A program made the translations under genes and the position numbers. Below are positions 1-8,448 of a DNA stretch of 64,000 bases, piece after piece. Within the stretch, counting starts at the first letter, position 1. Each line of letters starts with the position of its first letter. Under the pieces are notes generated by a model, which saw nothing but the letters and a program-made list of their open reading frames with translations, made no database searches and was not told the origin of the DNA. The DNA comes from Micromonospora sp. WMMD980 (GTDB taxonomy: Bacteria > Actinomycetota > Actinomycetes > Mycobacteriales > Micromonosporaceae), in the NCBI RefSeq assembly GCF_029626035.1, contig NZ_JARUBE010000003.1, positions 2,480,001 through 2,544,000 on the forward strand, written 5' to 3'.

Positions 1-2608
1 GCGCCTCCGGGTCGACGGCCAGGTCCACCGGCACACCGGCGCACCACAGCGCACCCGCGGCGCCGAGCAGCGTGGCCAGGTCACCGGTGGACTCCCCCGG
101 GCCGGGCAGGCTGCCCAGCGGGGTCAGCGCGCGCTGCGCCTCGCCGGCCTTGGCGACCTGCATCCGGGCCAGGTTGGCCAACTGCCGGCCGGGCCCGCAC
201 TCGACGAGCGCCCAGGTGCCCTCGGCGAGCAGGGTCGCCACGCACGCGCCGAAGCGGACCGGCCGGCGCAGGTGCGCCGCCCAGTACGCCGGGTCGGTGG
301 CCTGCGCGTCGGTGATCCAGGTGCCGGTCACGTTGGACACGAACGGCACCGCCGGCGCGCGCAACGGCACGCTCGCCATCAGCGCGGTGAACTCGTCGAG
401 GATCGGGTCCATCATCGGCGAGTGGAAGGCGTGCGAGGTGCGCAGCAGCTTCGACTTGTTCTTGCTGCCCAGACCCTCCGCGAACGCCTCGACCAGGGCG
501 GTCTCGCCGGCCACCACGCAGGTGCCCGGGCCGTTCACGGTCGCCACCGACAGGCCGTCGGGCAGCGTGTCGGCCACCGCCGACTCGTCCAGCGTGACGG
601 CCAGCATGGCCCCGGCCGGCAGCGCGTGCATGAGCCGGCCCCGGGCGGCGACCACCCGCAGCGCGTCGGGGAGGCTGAGCACCCCGGCGACGGTGGCGGC
701 CACGTACTCGCCGATGGAGTGGCCGATCATCGCGGCCGGGGTGACCCCGGCGTCGCGCCACGCGGCGGCGAGCGCGTACTCGACGGTGAACAGGGCGGGC
801 TGGGTCCAGCGGGTCTCGGTGAGCTTCGCCGCCGCCGCCGGGTCCCGGCCGAGGACCAGGTCGCGGATGTCCAGGCCCAGCTCGGGGTGGAGCAGCTCGG
901 CGCACTCGTCCACGGCGGCGGCGAACGTCGGGTCCTCGGCGTACAGCTCGGCGCCCATGCCGGCGTACTGCGAGCCCTGCCCGCTGAACAGGAAGGCCAC
1001 CCGGGGCGCCGGCCCGTCGGCCACCCCCCGCAGACGCTTGCGCTTGTCGCGCAGCGCCGCGACGGCGGCCTGCGGGTCGCCGGCGACCACGGCGGCCCGG
1101 TGGGCGTAGCGCTGCCGGCCGATCCGCAGCGTGTGCGCGACGTCGGCGAGCAGGTCCGGGCCGCCGGCGGTGGCGCGCTCCAGGTGGCCGGCGAGGTCGC
1201 CGACCGCGGCGTCCAGCGCGGTCGGGGTCTTCGCGGACACCTGGAGCAGGTGCGCCGGGCGGACCCGCCGCTCCGACCGGTACGCCGCCGGCGCCTCCTG
1301 GAGCACCACGTGCGCGTTGGTGCCGCCGATGCCGAACGAGCTGACCCCGGCCCGGCGCGGCCCGCCGTCGGCGTCCCACTTGGTCAGCGTGTTCGCCACG
1401 TAGAACGGGGTGTCGGCGAAGTCGATGGCCGGGTTCGGCGTCTCGTAGTTGATGGTCGGCGGGATCAGCCCGTGTTCCATGGCCAGCACGGTCTTGATCA
1501 CGCTGACGATGCCGGACGGCTGGCTCAGGTGGCCGATGTTGGACTTCACCGAGCCGATGCCGCACCAGCCCCGGTCGTCGGTGTCGCGGGTGTAGACGGC
1601 GGAGAGCGCGGCGATCTCGATCGGGTCACCGAGCGCGGTGCCGGTGCCGTGCGCCTCGACGTAGCTGATGCTGCGCGGGTCGATCCCGGCCAGCCCGACG
1701 GCCTGCGCCACGGCCTCGACCTGGCCGTCGATGCTGGGTGCGGTGAAGCCGACCTTGCCGGCGCCGTCGTTGTTGATCGCGTTGCCGAGCACCACCGCGC
1801 GGATGGTGTCACCGTCGGCGATCGCGTCGGAGAGGCGCTTGAGCAGGGTGACCCCCACGCCGCTGCCCCAGACCGTGCCGTTCGCGTCGGCGTCGAACGG
1901 CCGGCACCGACCGTCCGGCGAGGTGAAGCCGTCCATGCCGAGGTAGCCGGCGTGCGGCAGCTCGATGTTCACGCCGCCCGCGAGCGCCATGTCGCACTCG
2001 CCGTTGCGCAGCGCCTCGCAGGCGAGGTGGAACGCCACCAGCGAGGTGGAGCAGGCGGTGTGCACGGTCAGGCTCGGGCCGCGCAGGTCCAGCCGGTAGG
2101 ACACGTTGGTGGCCACGTAGTTGGGCGAATTGCCGGTGGCGATGGAGACCGCGCCGTGCGGGCTGCCGCCGACCCGCTTGTTGCGCAGCACGTAGCGGTT
2201 CAGGTAGGTGGTGCCGCCGGTGCCGGCGTACACCCCGACCGCGCCGTCGTAGCGGCCCGGGTCGTAGCCGGCGTCCTGGAGCGCGGTGTAGCAGCTCTCC
2301 AGGAACAGCCGGTGCTGCGGGTCGGTGATCTCGGCCTCGCGGGCGGTCATCCCGAACAGGCCGGCGTCGAACTCGTCGTAGCCGTCGACCAGCGGGGCCC
2401 GGTTCACCCAGCTCGGATCGTCGACCTCGTCGGCGCTGACGCCGCGGGCGAGCTGCTCCTCGCGGGTCAGTTCGGTGGTCGACTCCACGCCGTCGACCAG
2501 GTTGCGCCAGAACTCGTCGACGTCGGCCGCGCCGGGCAGGCGGGCGGCCAGTCCGACGATGGCGATGGGTTCGATGCCGTCGTCGGCGGCGGGAATGTCG
2601 TCAGTCAT
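1..2608 (-). CDS. Type I polyketide synthase, KS-AT module (truncated by window edge)
   Basis: This is the last visible gene of the biosynthetic operon, and its 3' end lies outside the window. A ketosynthase spans about residues 13-440, with active-site Cys186 in TACSTS and later His motifs EAHGTALGD and NIGHL. An acyltransferase spans about 530-840, with nucleophile Ser631 in GHSIGEY and the HAFH motif that in this family usually accompanies malonyl-CoA. The post-AT linker is reached at the edge, so reductive domains and ACP cannot be seen. The ATG at 2608 follows an AAGGA Shine-Dalgarno and lies 36 nt after the upstream NRPS stop. It would extend a peptide chain delivered by that NRPS with a malonyl unit (inference). 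Confidence 0.95.
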   Translation of the reverse strand, partial: MTDDIPAADDGIEPIAIVGLAARLPGAADVDEFWRNLVDGVESTTELTREEQLARGVSADEVDDPSWVNRAPLVDGYDEFDAGLFGMTAREAEITDPQHRLFLESCYTALQDAGYDPGRYDGAVGVYAGTGGTTYLNRYVLRNKRVGGSPHGAVSIATGNSPNYVATNVSYRLDLRGPSLTVHTACSTSLVAFHLACEALRNGECDMALAGGVNIELPHAGYLGMDGFTSPDGRCRPFDADANGTVWGSGVGVTLLKRLSDAIADGDTIRAVVLGNAINNDGAGKVGFTAPSIDGQVEAVAQAVGLAGIDPRSISYVEAHGTGTALGDPIEIAALSAVYTRDTDDRGWCGIGSVKSNIGHLSQPSGIVSVIKTVLAMEHGLIPPTINYETPNPAIDFADTPFYVANTLTKWDADGGPRRAGVSSFGIGGTNAHVVLQEAPAAYRSERRVRPAHLLQVSAKTPTALDAAVGDLAGHLERATAGGPDLLADVAHTLRIGRQRYAHRAAVVAGDPQAAVAALRDKRKRLRGVADGPAPRVAFLFSGQGSQYAGMGAELYAEDPTFAAAVDECAELLHPELGLDIRDLVLGRDPAAAAKLTETRWTQPALFTVEYALAAAWRDAGVTPAAMIGHSIGEYVAATVAGVLSLPDALRVVAARGRLMHALPAGAMLAVTLDESAVADTLPDGLSVATVNGPGTCVVAGETALVEAFAEGLGSKNKSKLLRTSHAFHSPMMDPILDEFTALMASVPLRAPAVPFVSNVTGTWITDAQATDPAYWAAHLRRPVRFGACVATLLAEGTWALVECGPGRQLANLARMQVAKAGEAQRALTPLGSLPGPGESTGDLATLLGAAGALWCAGVPVDLAVDPEA

Positions 2609-2644
2609 GGGAGGTCGTCCTTCAGTTCGCACGGGGTTGCGGCA

Positions 2645-5600
2645 TCACTGCTGGTGAGGTCGGCGGGGTGGTGGGGTCCGGCGGGGGCGGCCCCGCCGGG
2701 CGGCGGCGCGCATCGCGGCACGGGCCAGTTCCGGCCGTTCGGCGGCGCCGTCGAGGCTGGCGGCGAGCGCGCGCACGGTCGGGTGGCGGAACAGGTCGAG
2801 CATGGTGATCGAGCGGCCGGTGGCCTCGGTGAGCCGGGCGTGCACCGCGGCGAGCGCCATCGAGTGACCGCCGATGTCGAAGAAGTTGTCGACGACGCCG
2901 ACGGTGTCCCGGCCGAGCACCTCGCGCCAGATGCCGGCGATCAGCTCCTCGGTCGCGGTGAGCGCGTCCGGGCCGGCGGGCAGCGGCGCCCGGGCGGCCT
3001 CGGTGGCGGCCACGGTCATCGCGCCGAGCGCGGCCACCCGCACCGCCGGGCGGGGCAGTTCGGCGGCCACCTCGCCGGCCGGCGCGTCCGGGTCGGCGGC
3101 GAGCGCGCCGACCAGGGCGGCCAGGTCGGCGAGGAGCGCGGTGATCCGGTCGGCCTCGAACAGGTCCGGGTTGTGCACCACCTCGACGCCGGCGCGGCCG
3201 TCGCGCTCCACCACGTAGACGGTGAGGTCGAACGGCGAGCCGGGTTTCGGCACCGGCACCGGTTCGACGGTGAGGTCGGCCAGGGCGAGCCGGGGCGGGA
3301 CGAAGTTGAGCACGTTGAACAGCACCTGCACCAGCGGGGCGCGGGAGGTGTCCCGGCCGACGCCGAGCGCCTCGACGATGCGCTCCAGCGGCGCGCCCGG
3401 GTGGACGGTCACCTCGTGCAGCTCGACCGCGCACCTGTCGACCTGGTCGGCGAAGCTGCCACCCGCGCGCACCCGCACCGGCACGGTGTCGATGAAGAAC
3501 CCGATCACCTCGTCGAACGCGGCCAACCGCCGGTCGGCGACGATCGCGCCGAGCACGTGGTCGTCACCGCCGGTGAGCCGGCGCAGCAGCTCGCCGAAAC
3601 CGGCCAGCAGCACGGCCGCGACCGTGGTGCCGCGCCGGGCGGCCAGATCGCGGACCGCCCGGTCGGCGGCCTCGTCGAGCGTGACCGCGGCCTCCGCGCC
3701 GGCATACGTCTGCACGGCCGGGCGGGGACGGTCCCGGGGCAGCTCCAGCACGGCCGGCGCGCCGGCCAGGTGCCCGGTCCACCAGGCCAGGTCGGCCTCG
3801 CCCCGGCGCCGGTCGCGTTGCTCCCGCCACACCGCGTAGTCGGCGTACGTGGCGGGCAGCGGCGCGCGGCCCGGCGCCGGCCGGCTTAGCGCCCGGTCGT
3901 ACGCGGCGGTCAGCTCGTCGTAGAGCAGCGCCTCGGACCAGCCGTCGAAGACCGCGTGGTGCACGGTCACCGCGAGCACGTGCTCCTCGGCGGCGAGCCG
4001 GTAGACGGTCACCTGCCAGGGCGGGCCGGTGGCCAGGTCGAACGCGTGCCCGGCGCCGGCGGCGAGCATGGCCGCCAACTCCGCGTCCGCGGCGGCGGAG
4101 GCGGTCAGGTCGACCACCGGCACCGCCACGTCGGTCGGTTCCTCGCGCACCGCATAGGGCACGCCGCCCTGCTGCGCGATGCGCCAGCGCAGCACGTCGT
4201 GCCGTTCCGCGACCAGGCGCAGCGCGGCGCCCAGGGCGCCGACGTCGAGCGGCCCGCGCAGCCGGTGCGCGACCGCGATGTTGTAGGGCGCGCTGGACGG
4301 GGCGAGCTGGTCCATGAACCACAGCCGCCGCTGCGGCGGGGAGAGCGTGGGCGGGTTGCCGGTGGTCAGGTCGTCGCCGCCGGCCGGGTCGGCGGCGCGG
4401 ACCCGGTCGACGAGCGCGGCGAACGTGCGGTCGGTGAACAGCACCCGGGTGTCCACCTGCCGGCCCGTCTCCGCGCGCAGCGCGGCCACCAGCCGCATCG
4501 CGGCGATCGAGTTGCCGCCGGCGGCGAGGAAGTCGCCGTCGGGCGTGGGGGCGGCGCCGAGCAGCCGGGTCCACAGCCGCCGGACCGCCGCCTCGACCGG
4601 GTCACCGGCGTCCGGTGTGTCGTCGGCCGGCGCGGCGGCGGTGGCCAGCTCGCGCAACGCCGGCCGGTCCAGCTTGCCGGTGGTCGCGCTGACCGGCAAC
4701 GCGGCCAACCGCACCGTCCGGGCCGGCAGCATCGCGGCGGTCAACCGCTCCCCGGCGTACGCCCGCAGCACGTCGTCGTCGGGCGCGCCGGCCGGGGTCA
4801 GGAACGCGACCAGCTCGGTGCCGGACGGGCCGGGCACCGCCTCCACCGCGGCCCGCTCCACGCCCGGGTGGGCGGCCAGCACCGCCTCGACCTCGCCGAG
4901 TTCGATCCGCTGGCCGCGCACCTTGACCTGCCGGTCGGCCCGGCCCAGGTAGACGATCCGGCCGTCCGGCGCCTGCCGGACCAGGTCGCCGGTGCGGTAG
5001 AGCCGCCCGCCCGGGACGTCACCGAACTCGTCGGGCACGAACCGCTCGGCGGTCAGCGCGGGCCGGTTGAGATAGCCGTCGGCCAGGCCCGGCCCGCCGA
5101 TCAGCAGCTCGCCGGTCTCTCCCGGCGGCACCGGCCGCAGCTCCGGGTCGACCACGTAGGCACGGTGGTTGGGCAGCGGTCGGCCGATCGGCACCGGGTC
5201 GGCGTCGGCCGGGGTGAGGTCGCCGCCGACCGCCAGCACCGTGGTCTCGGTCGGTCCGTAGCCGTTGAGGAACCGACGGCCGGGCGCCCAGCGGGCGACC
5301 AGGTCGGCCGGGACCGCCTCGCCGCCACAGAGCAGCACCCGCCACGACGGCACGTCCGCCGGATCGAGCAGGGCGAGCACGGTCGGCGTGACGAAGCCCC
5401 AGGTCACCTCGTGTGCGGCGACGAACCGGGCCAGCCGCGCCGGGTCGGCCCGGTCGTCCGTGCCGAGCAGTTGCACCGCGCCGCCGAGGGTCAGCGGCAC
5501 GAACAGGTCCATGGTGGCCGCGTCGAACCCGAGCGAGGCGATGCCGAGGCTGCGCACCGACGCCTCGGCGCCGGTCAGCGCGGTGACCCCGGTGACGAAC

Positions 5601-6145
5601 TCGACCGCGTTGCGGTGGGTGGTTAGCACCCCCTTGGGGCGGCCGGTGGAGCCGGAGGTGAACAGCACGTACGCCGGGTCGCCGGGACGGGCCGGGCAGG
5701 GCGCGAGCGGAGCCGGGCCGGGCAGGCCGATCGCCTCGACGCCCGGCTCGTCGCCGAACTCGGCCGCCGCCGCGTCGCCGACCACCACCCGCACGCCCGC
5801 GTCCCGGGCTATCTCACGCAGCCGGGCACGCGGGCCGCCCGGCTCCAGCGGCACGTAGGCGGCGCCGGCCAGCAGCACGCCGACGACGGTCACCACCAGG
5901 TCCGGGGTGCGGGCTCCGCACACGCCGACCCGGTCGCCCCGGCCGACGCCGCGTTCGCGCAGCGCGGCGGCCACTCCGGCGGCCCGCTCGACGAGCTGCC
6001 GGTAGGTGAGCCGGGTGTCCCACTGGCGCACCGCGACCGAGTCCGGCACCCGGGCGGCCCGCTCGACGATCAGGTCGGCGAGGGTGGCGTCCGGCCAGGG
6101 CAGGTCCGTCCCGGAGGCGGCGCTGACGGTCAGGGTGTCGGTCAC
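2645..6145 (-). CDS. Non-ribosomal peptide synthetase, A-PCP-C-PCP
   Basis: The protein is 1166 aa. An adenylation domain (about 20-490) shows the A3 TSGSTGRPKG, A5 NGYGPTETT, A7 YRTGD and A10 TTGKLDR motifs. Then come a carrier domain (Ser546 in GGNSI), a condensation domain (about 575-1000, catalytic His730 in HHAVFDGWS) and a second carrier domain (Ser1095 in GGHSM). The GTG start overlaps the upstream stop as GTGA, indicating translational coupling. Lining up the A-domain specificity residues by hand gives roughly D-A-M-V-L-G-G-V-L-K, which I cannot match to a known substrate. The order A-PCP-C-PCP with no leading C domain is unusual; the second carrier probably hands the chain to the KS-AT protein downstream. 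Confidence 0.95.
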   Translation of the reverse strand: MTDTLTVSAASGTDLPWPDATLADLIVERAARVPDSVAVRQWDTRLTYRQLVERAAGVAAALRERGVGRGDRVGVCGARTPDLVVTVVGVLLAGAAYVPLEPGGPRARLREIARDAGVRVVVGDAAAAEFGDEPGVEAIGLPGPAPLAPCPARPGDPAYVLFTSGSTGRPKGVLTTHRNAVEFVTGVTALTGAEASVRSLGIASLGFDAATMDLFVPLTLGGAVQLLGTDDRADPARLARFVAAHEVTWGFVTPTVLALLDPADVPSWRVLLCGGEAVPADLVARWAPGRRFLNGYGPTETTVLAVGGDLTPADADPVPIGRPLPNHRAYVVDPELRPVPPGETGELLIGGPGLADGYLNRPALTAERFVPDEFGDVPGGRLYRTGDLVRQAPDGRIVYLGRADRQVKVRGQRIELGEVEAVLAAHPGVERAAVEAVPGPSGTELVAFLTPAGAPDDDVLRAYAGERLTAAMLPARTVRLAALPVSATTGKLDRPALRELATAAAPADDTPDAGDPVEAAVRRLWTRLLGAAPTPDGDFLAAGGNSIAAMRLVAALRAETGRQVDTRVLFTDRTFAALVDRVRAADPAGGDDLTTGNPPTLSPPQRRLWFMDQLAPSSAPYNIAVAHRLRGPLDVGALGAALRLVAERHDVLRWRIAQQGGVPYAVREEPTDVAVPVVDLTASAAADAELAAMLAAGAGHAFDLATGPPWQVTVYRLAAEEHVLAVTVHHAVFDGWSEALLYDELTAAYDRALSRPAPGRAPLPATYADYAVWREQRDRRRGEADLAWWTGHLAGAPAVLELPRDRPRPAVQTYAGAEAAVTLDEAADRAVRDLAARRGTTVAAVLLAGFGELLRRLTGGDDHVLGAIVADRRLAAFDEVIGFFIDTVPVRVRAGGSFADQVDRCAVELHEVTVHPGAPLERIVEALGVGRDTSRAPLVQVLFNVLNFVPPRLALADLTVEPVPVPKPGSPFDLTVYVVERDGRAGVEVVHNPDLFEADRITALLADLAALVGALAADPDAPAGEVAAELPRPAVRVAALGAMTVAATEAARAPLPAGPDALTATEELIAGIWREVLGRDTVGVVDNFFDIGGHSMALAAVHARLTEATGRSITMLDLFRHPTVRALAASLDGAAERPELARAAMRAAARRGRPRRTPPPRRPHQQ

Positions 6146-8448
6146 CGGTGTGCTCCCAGGTGCTCGGCCGGATCGGTGATCTGGAGACGGAGTTCGCTGA
6201 CGTAGCCGCGGCCCCGGGCGTCGGGCACCCAGGCATCGGCGGGGGCGGGCAACAGCTCGGAGACCACCACCGGCACGTCCGCGCCGGTACGCAGCGCGGC
6301 GTCCACCATGGCGCACAGCGACTGCGCGTACAGCGGGCCGGTCAGGTCCACGTAACAGGGCTTGATCTCGGTGCCCACCTTGACGAACACCCGCTCGGGC
6401 AGGCCGGTGGCGGCCCGCCAGCGGCGGACCGCGAGGTAGCGGGCGTTCTCGTCGGGGTGGCCGCCCAGCCCGCACTCGCCGGCCGTGGTGCGCCAGGTGC
6501 GCCGGGCCACCACCAGCCGGTCGATGGTGATCCGGGGCGTGTGCGCCGCGGCGCCGAACAGCTTGAACGCGTCCAGCAGCAGCGAGCCGAGCAGCGTGGC
6601 GAAGACCTCCATCAGCGGCCAGCGGGCGCCGTCCGGGAAGACCGCGGTGAGCCGGTCGCCGTCGCGTTCCACCACCACGGCGGTGGCCGGGACCAGCCGC
6701 TCGGTGTCGGCGCCGCGGGCGGTGTCGATGCCGAGTTGGAGGTCCGCCGGGCCGGTCAGCGCATAGGTGGTGCGGGTGGTCCGCCGGGGGAAGCTGTCCG
6801 GCCAGAGCACCCGCAGCCGCACCGGGCCGAGGTCGGCGTCGAGGTCGGCGCGCAGCGCGGCCGGGTCCGGGTGGAACGGGCTGAGCACCGCGCTGTCGAA
6901 CGCGACCGACGCGGGGTGCAGCTCGCCGAGCACCAGCAGGAACTGGCCCCGCTCGACCGCCTCCGGTGAGGCGGCGCTGAGCTGGACGTCCGGGTTGTGC
7001 AGCCGGGCCGACGGCCAGCCGGGGCGCTCGGCCGGGAACAGCTCCCGCACCCGCTGCGCGAGATCGGCCGCGCGCACCCGCAGCTCGGCCTGCCCGGCCG
7101 GCAGGTCACGCAGGCCGAACAGCTCGGCCCAGCGCTCGGTGAGCGCCGTCCCGGCCCGGCCGATCGGGCCGTCCGGGGCGATCAGGGTGCCCTGGGCCAG
7201 CAGCCACAGGTCGGCCAGGCGCACCGGCTCGCCGCCGCCGGCCAGCTCCTCGTGCAGCTCGGTGAAGAGCGCACCGCAGCGCTCGGCGACCTGCGTGGTG
7301 AACCACCGGGCGGTGCGCAGCACCACCGCGAGCGGTTCGGCGAGCGCGTCGGTGACCGCCGATCCGATCCGGAACTCCAGGTCGCGGGCGGTCTCCTCGT
7401 AGCAGACGGTGCGTGCCGCGTACATCTGTCCGCTGTTGCGGGTGGCCGGGCGGCCGGTGACCGCGGTGAACTCGGTGTTGAGCGCGGCGAGCGCGGCGCC
7501 GAGCCGGCCCGGGTCGCCGGCGGCGGCCGCCACCTCGTCGCGGGCGGCGCGGAGCCGGCCGAACTCCGCCGCGGTCGCCGCGCGCACCGGCTCGTCGCCG
7601 ACGGCGGCGATCCGCGCGGCGAGCACCTCCTCGGCGTCCGGGGCGATCGGCAGGTTCGCGCCCCAGGTGAGCTGGCCGCGCTCGACCCACCGGTCGAGCA
7701 GCAGGTAGACATCGTCGACGCCGTGCACCGCGCCCTCGGCGCACAGCCGCTCGGCCAGTTCCCGCGCCGGGGTGCGCCCGTCGCAGTCGGCCAGCAGGCG
7801 GGCCTCGACCGGGGTCAGCGCGATCGGCGGGTGCAGCGGCCAGCGCAGTTCCCGGCCGGCGACGGTCAGGTGCGGTTGCAGCGCCGGCGCCCACCAGCGG
7901 CGCACCGCGAGGTCGTCGGCGAGCCGGTCGGCGTACGCGATCAGCGCCCACGCCTCGAAGAACACCCGGCGGCGGTGCACCAGCGTCGCGCCGGGCGCGG
8001 TGCGCACGCCGCGCACCGTCGGGTCGACCGTGCCCCAGCAGACCGGGCCGAAGAAGCCGATCGTCTCGGCCTTGCCGCAGTAGCGCTGCCAGTAGCGCAG
8101 CAGGCTCAGCTCCCGCTTGCGGCGGCGCACGTTGCGCACCTGCGGATCGGTGCGCAGCAGGCCGTCCAGCGCGATCAGCATGTCCGGGTTCTGCCAGGTG
8201 ACCGCCTCGCGCAGCAGCGGGTCGGCGGCCAGCTCACCGGCCACCGCCGAGGAATCGGCGAACGCGTCGCGCAGCGTCTTGTCGAAGACCTCGGCGGTGT
8301 CGGCGCCGGCCAGCACCGCGTCGGCGGCGGCCGCGCACTCCGGCGCGGCGAAGCGGTCCAGCCCGGCGGCCGGGAACCCGGCGGTACGCAGGACCACGTC
8401 CCGCCACACCGACCAGCCGGTCTCGCCCAGGGGCACCAGGTGGCTCAC
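6142..8448 (-). CDS. LanB-type dehydratase, glutamylation-domain protein
   Basis: The 768 aa protein resembles the N-terminal domain of class I lanthipeptide dehydratases. It has a GFFGP segment after a basic RRRKR stretch (about residue 120), an AARTVCYEE segment (about 340), TPRITIDRLVVARRTWR (about 650) and a C-terminal SELRLQITD end. Known LanB enzymes such as NisB move glutamate from Glu-tRNA to Ser/Thr with this domain and need a further elimination domain of about 300 aa, which is absent here. It is paralogous to the LanB half of the neighbouring fusion. GTGA overlaps on both sides couple it to that fusion and to an NRPS. No precursor peptide is nearby, so a carrier-bound substrate is possible (inference). 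Confidence 0.85.
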   Translation of the reverse strand: MSHLVPLGETGWSVWRDVVLRTAGFPAAGLDRFAAPECAAAADAVLAGADTAEVFDKTLRDAFADSSAVAGELAADPLLREAVTWQNPDMLIALDGLLRTDPQVRNVRRRKRELSLLRYWQRYCGKAETIGFFGPVCWGTVDPTVRGVRTAPGATLVHRRRVFFEAWALIAYADRLADDLAVRRWWAPALQPHLTVAGRELRWPLHPPIALTPVEARLLADCDGRTPARELAERLCAEGAVHGVDDVYLLLDRWVERGQLTWGANLPIAPDAEEVLAARIAAVGDEPVRAATAAEFGRLRAARDEVAAAAGDPGRLGAALAALNTEFTAVTGRPATRNSGQMYAARTVCYEETARDLEFRIGSAVTDALAEPLAVVLRTARWFTTQVAERCGALFTELHEELAGGGEPVRLADLWLLAQGTLIAPDGPIGRAGTALTERWAELFGLRDLPAGQAELRVRAADLAQRVRELFPAERPGWPSARLHNPDVQLSAASPEAVERGQFLLVLGELHPASVAFDSAVLSPFHPDPAALRADLDADLGPVRLRVLWPDSFPRRTTRTTYALTGPADLQLGIDTARGADTERLVPATAVVVERDGDRLTAVFPDGARWPLMEVFATLLGSLLLDAFKLFGAAAHTPRITIDRLVVARRTWRTTAGECGLGGHPDENARYLAVRRWRAATGLPERVFVKVGTEIKPCYVDLTGPLYAQSLCAMVDAALRTGADVPVVVSELLPAPADAWVPDARGRGYVSELRLQITDPAEHLGAHR

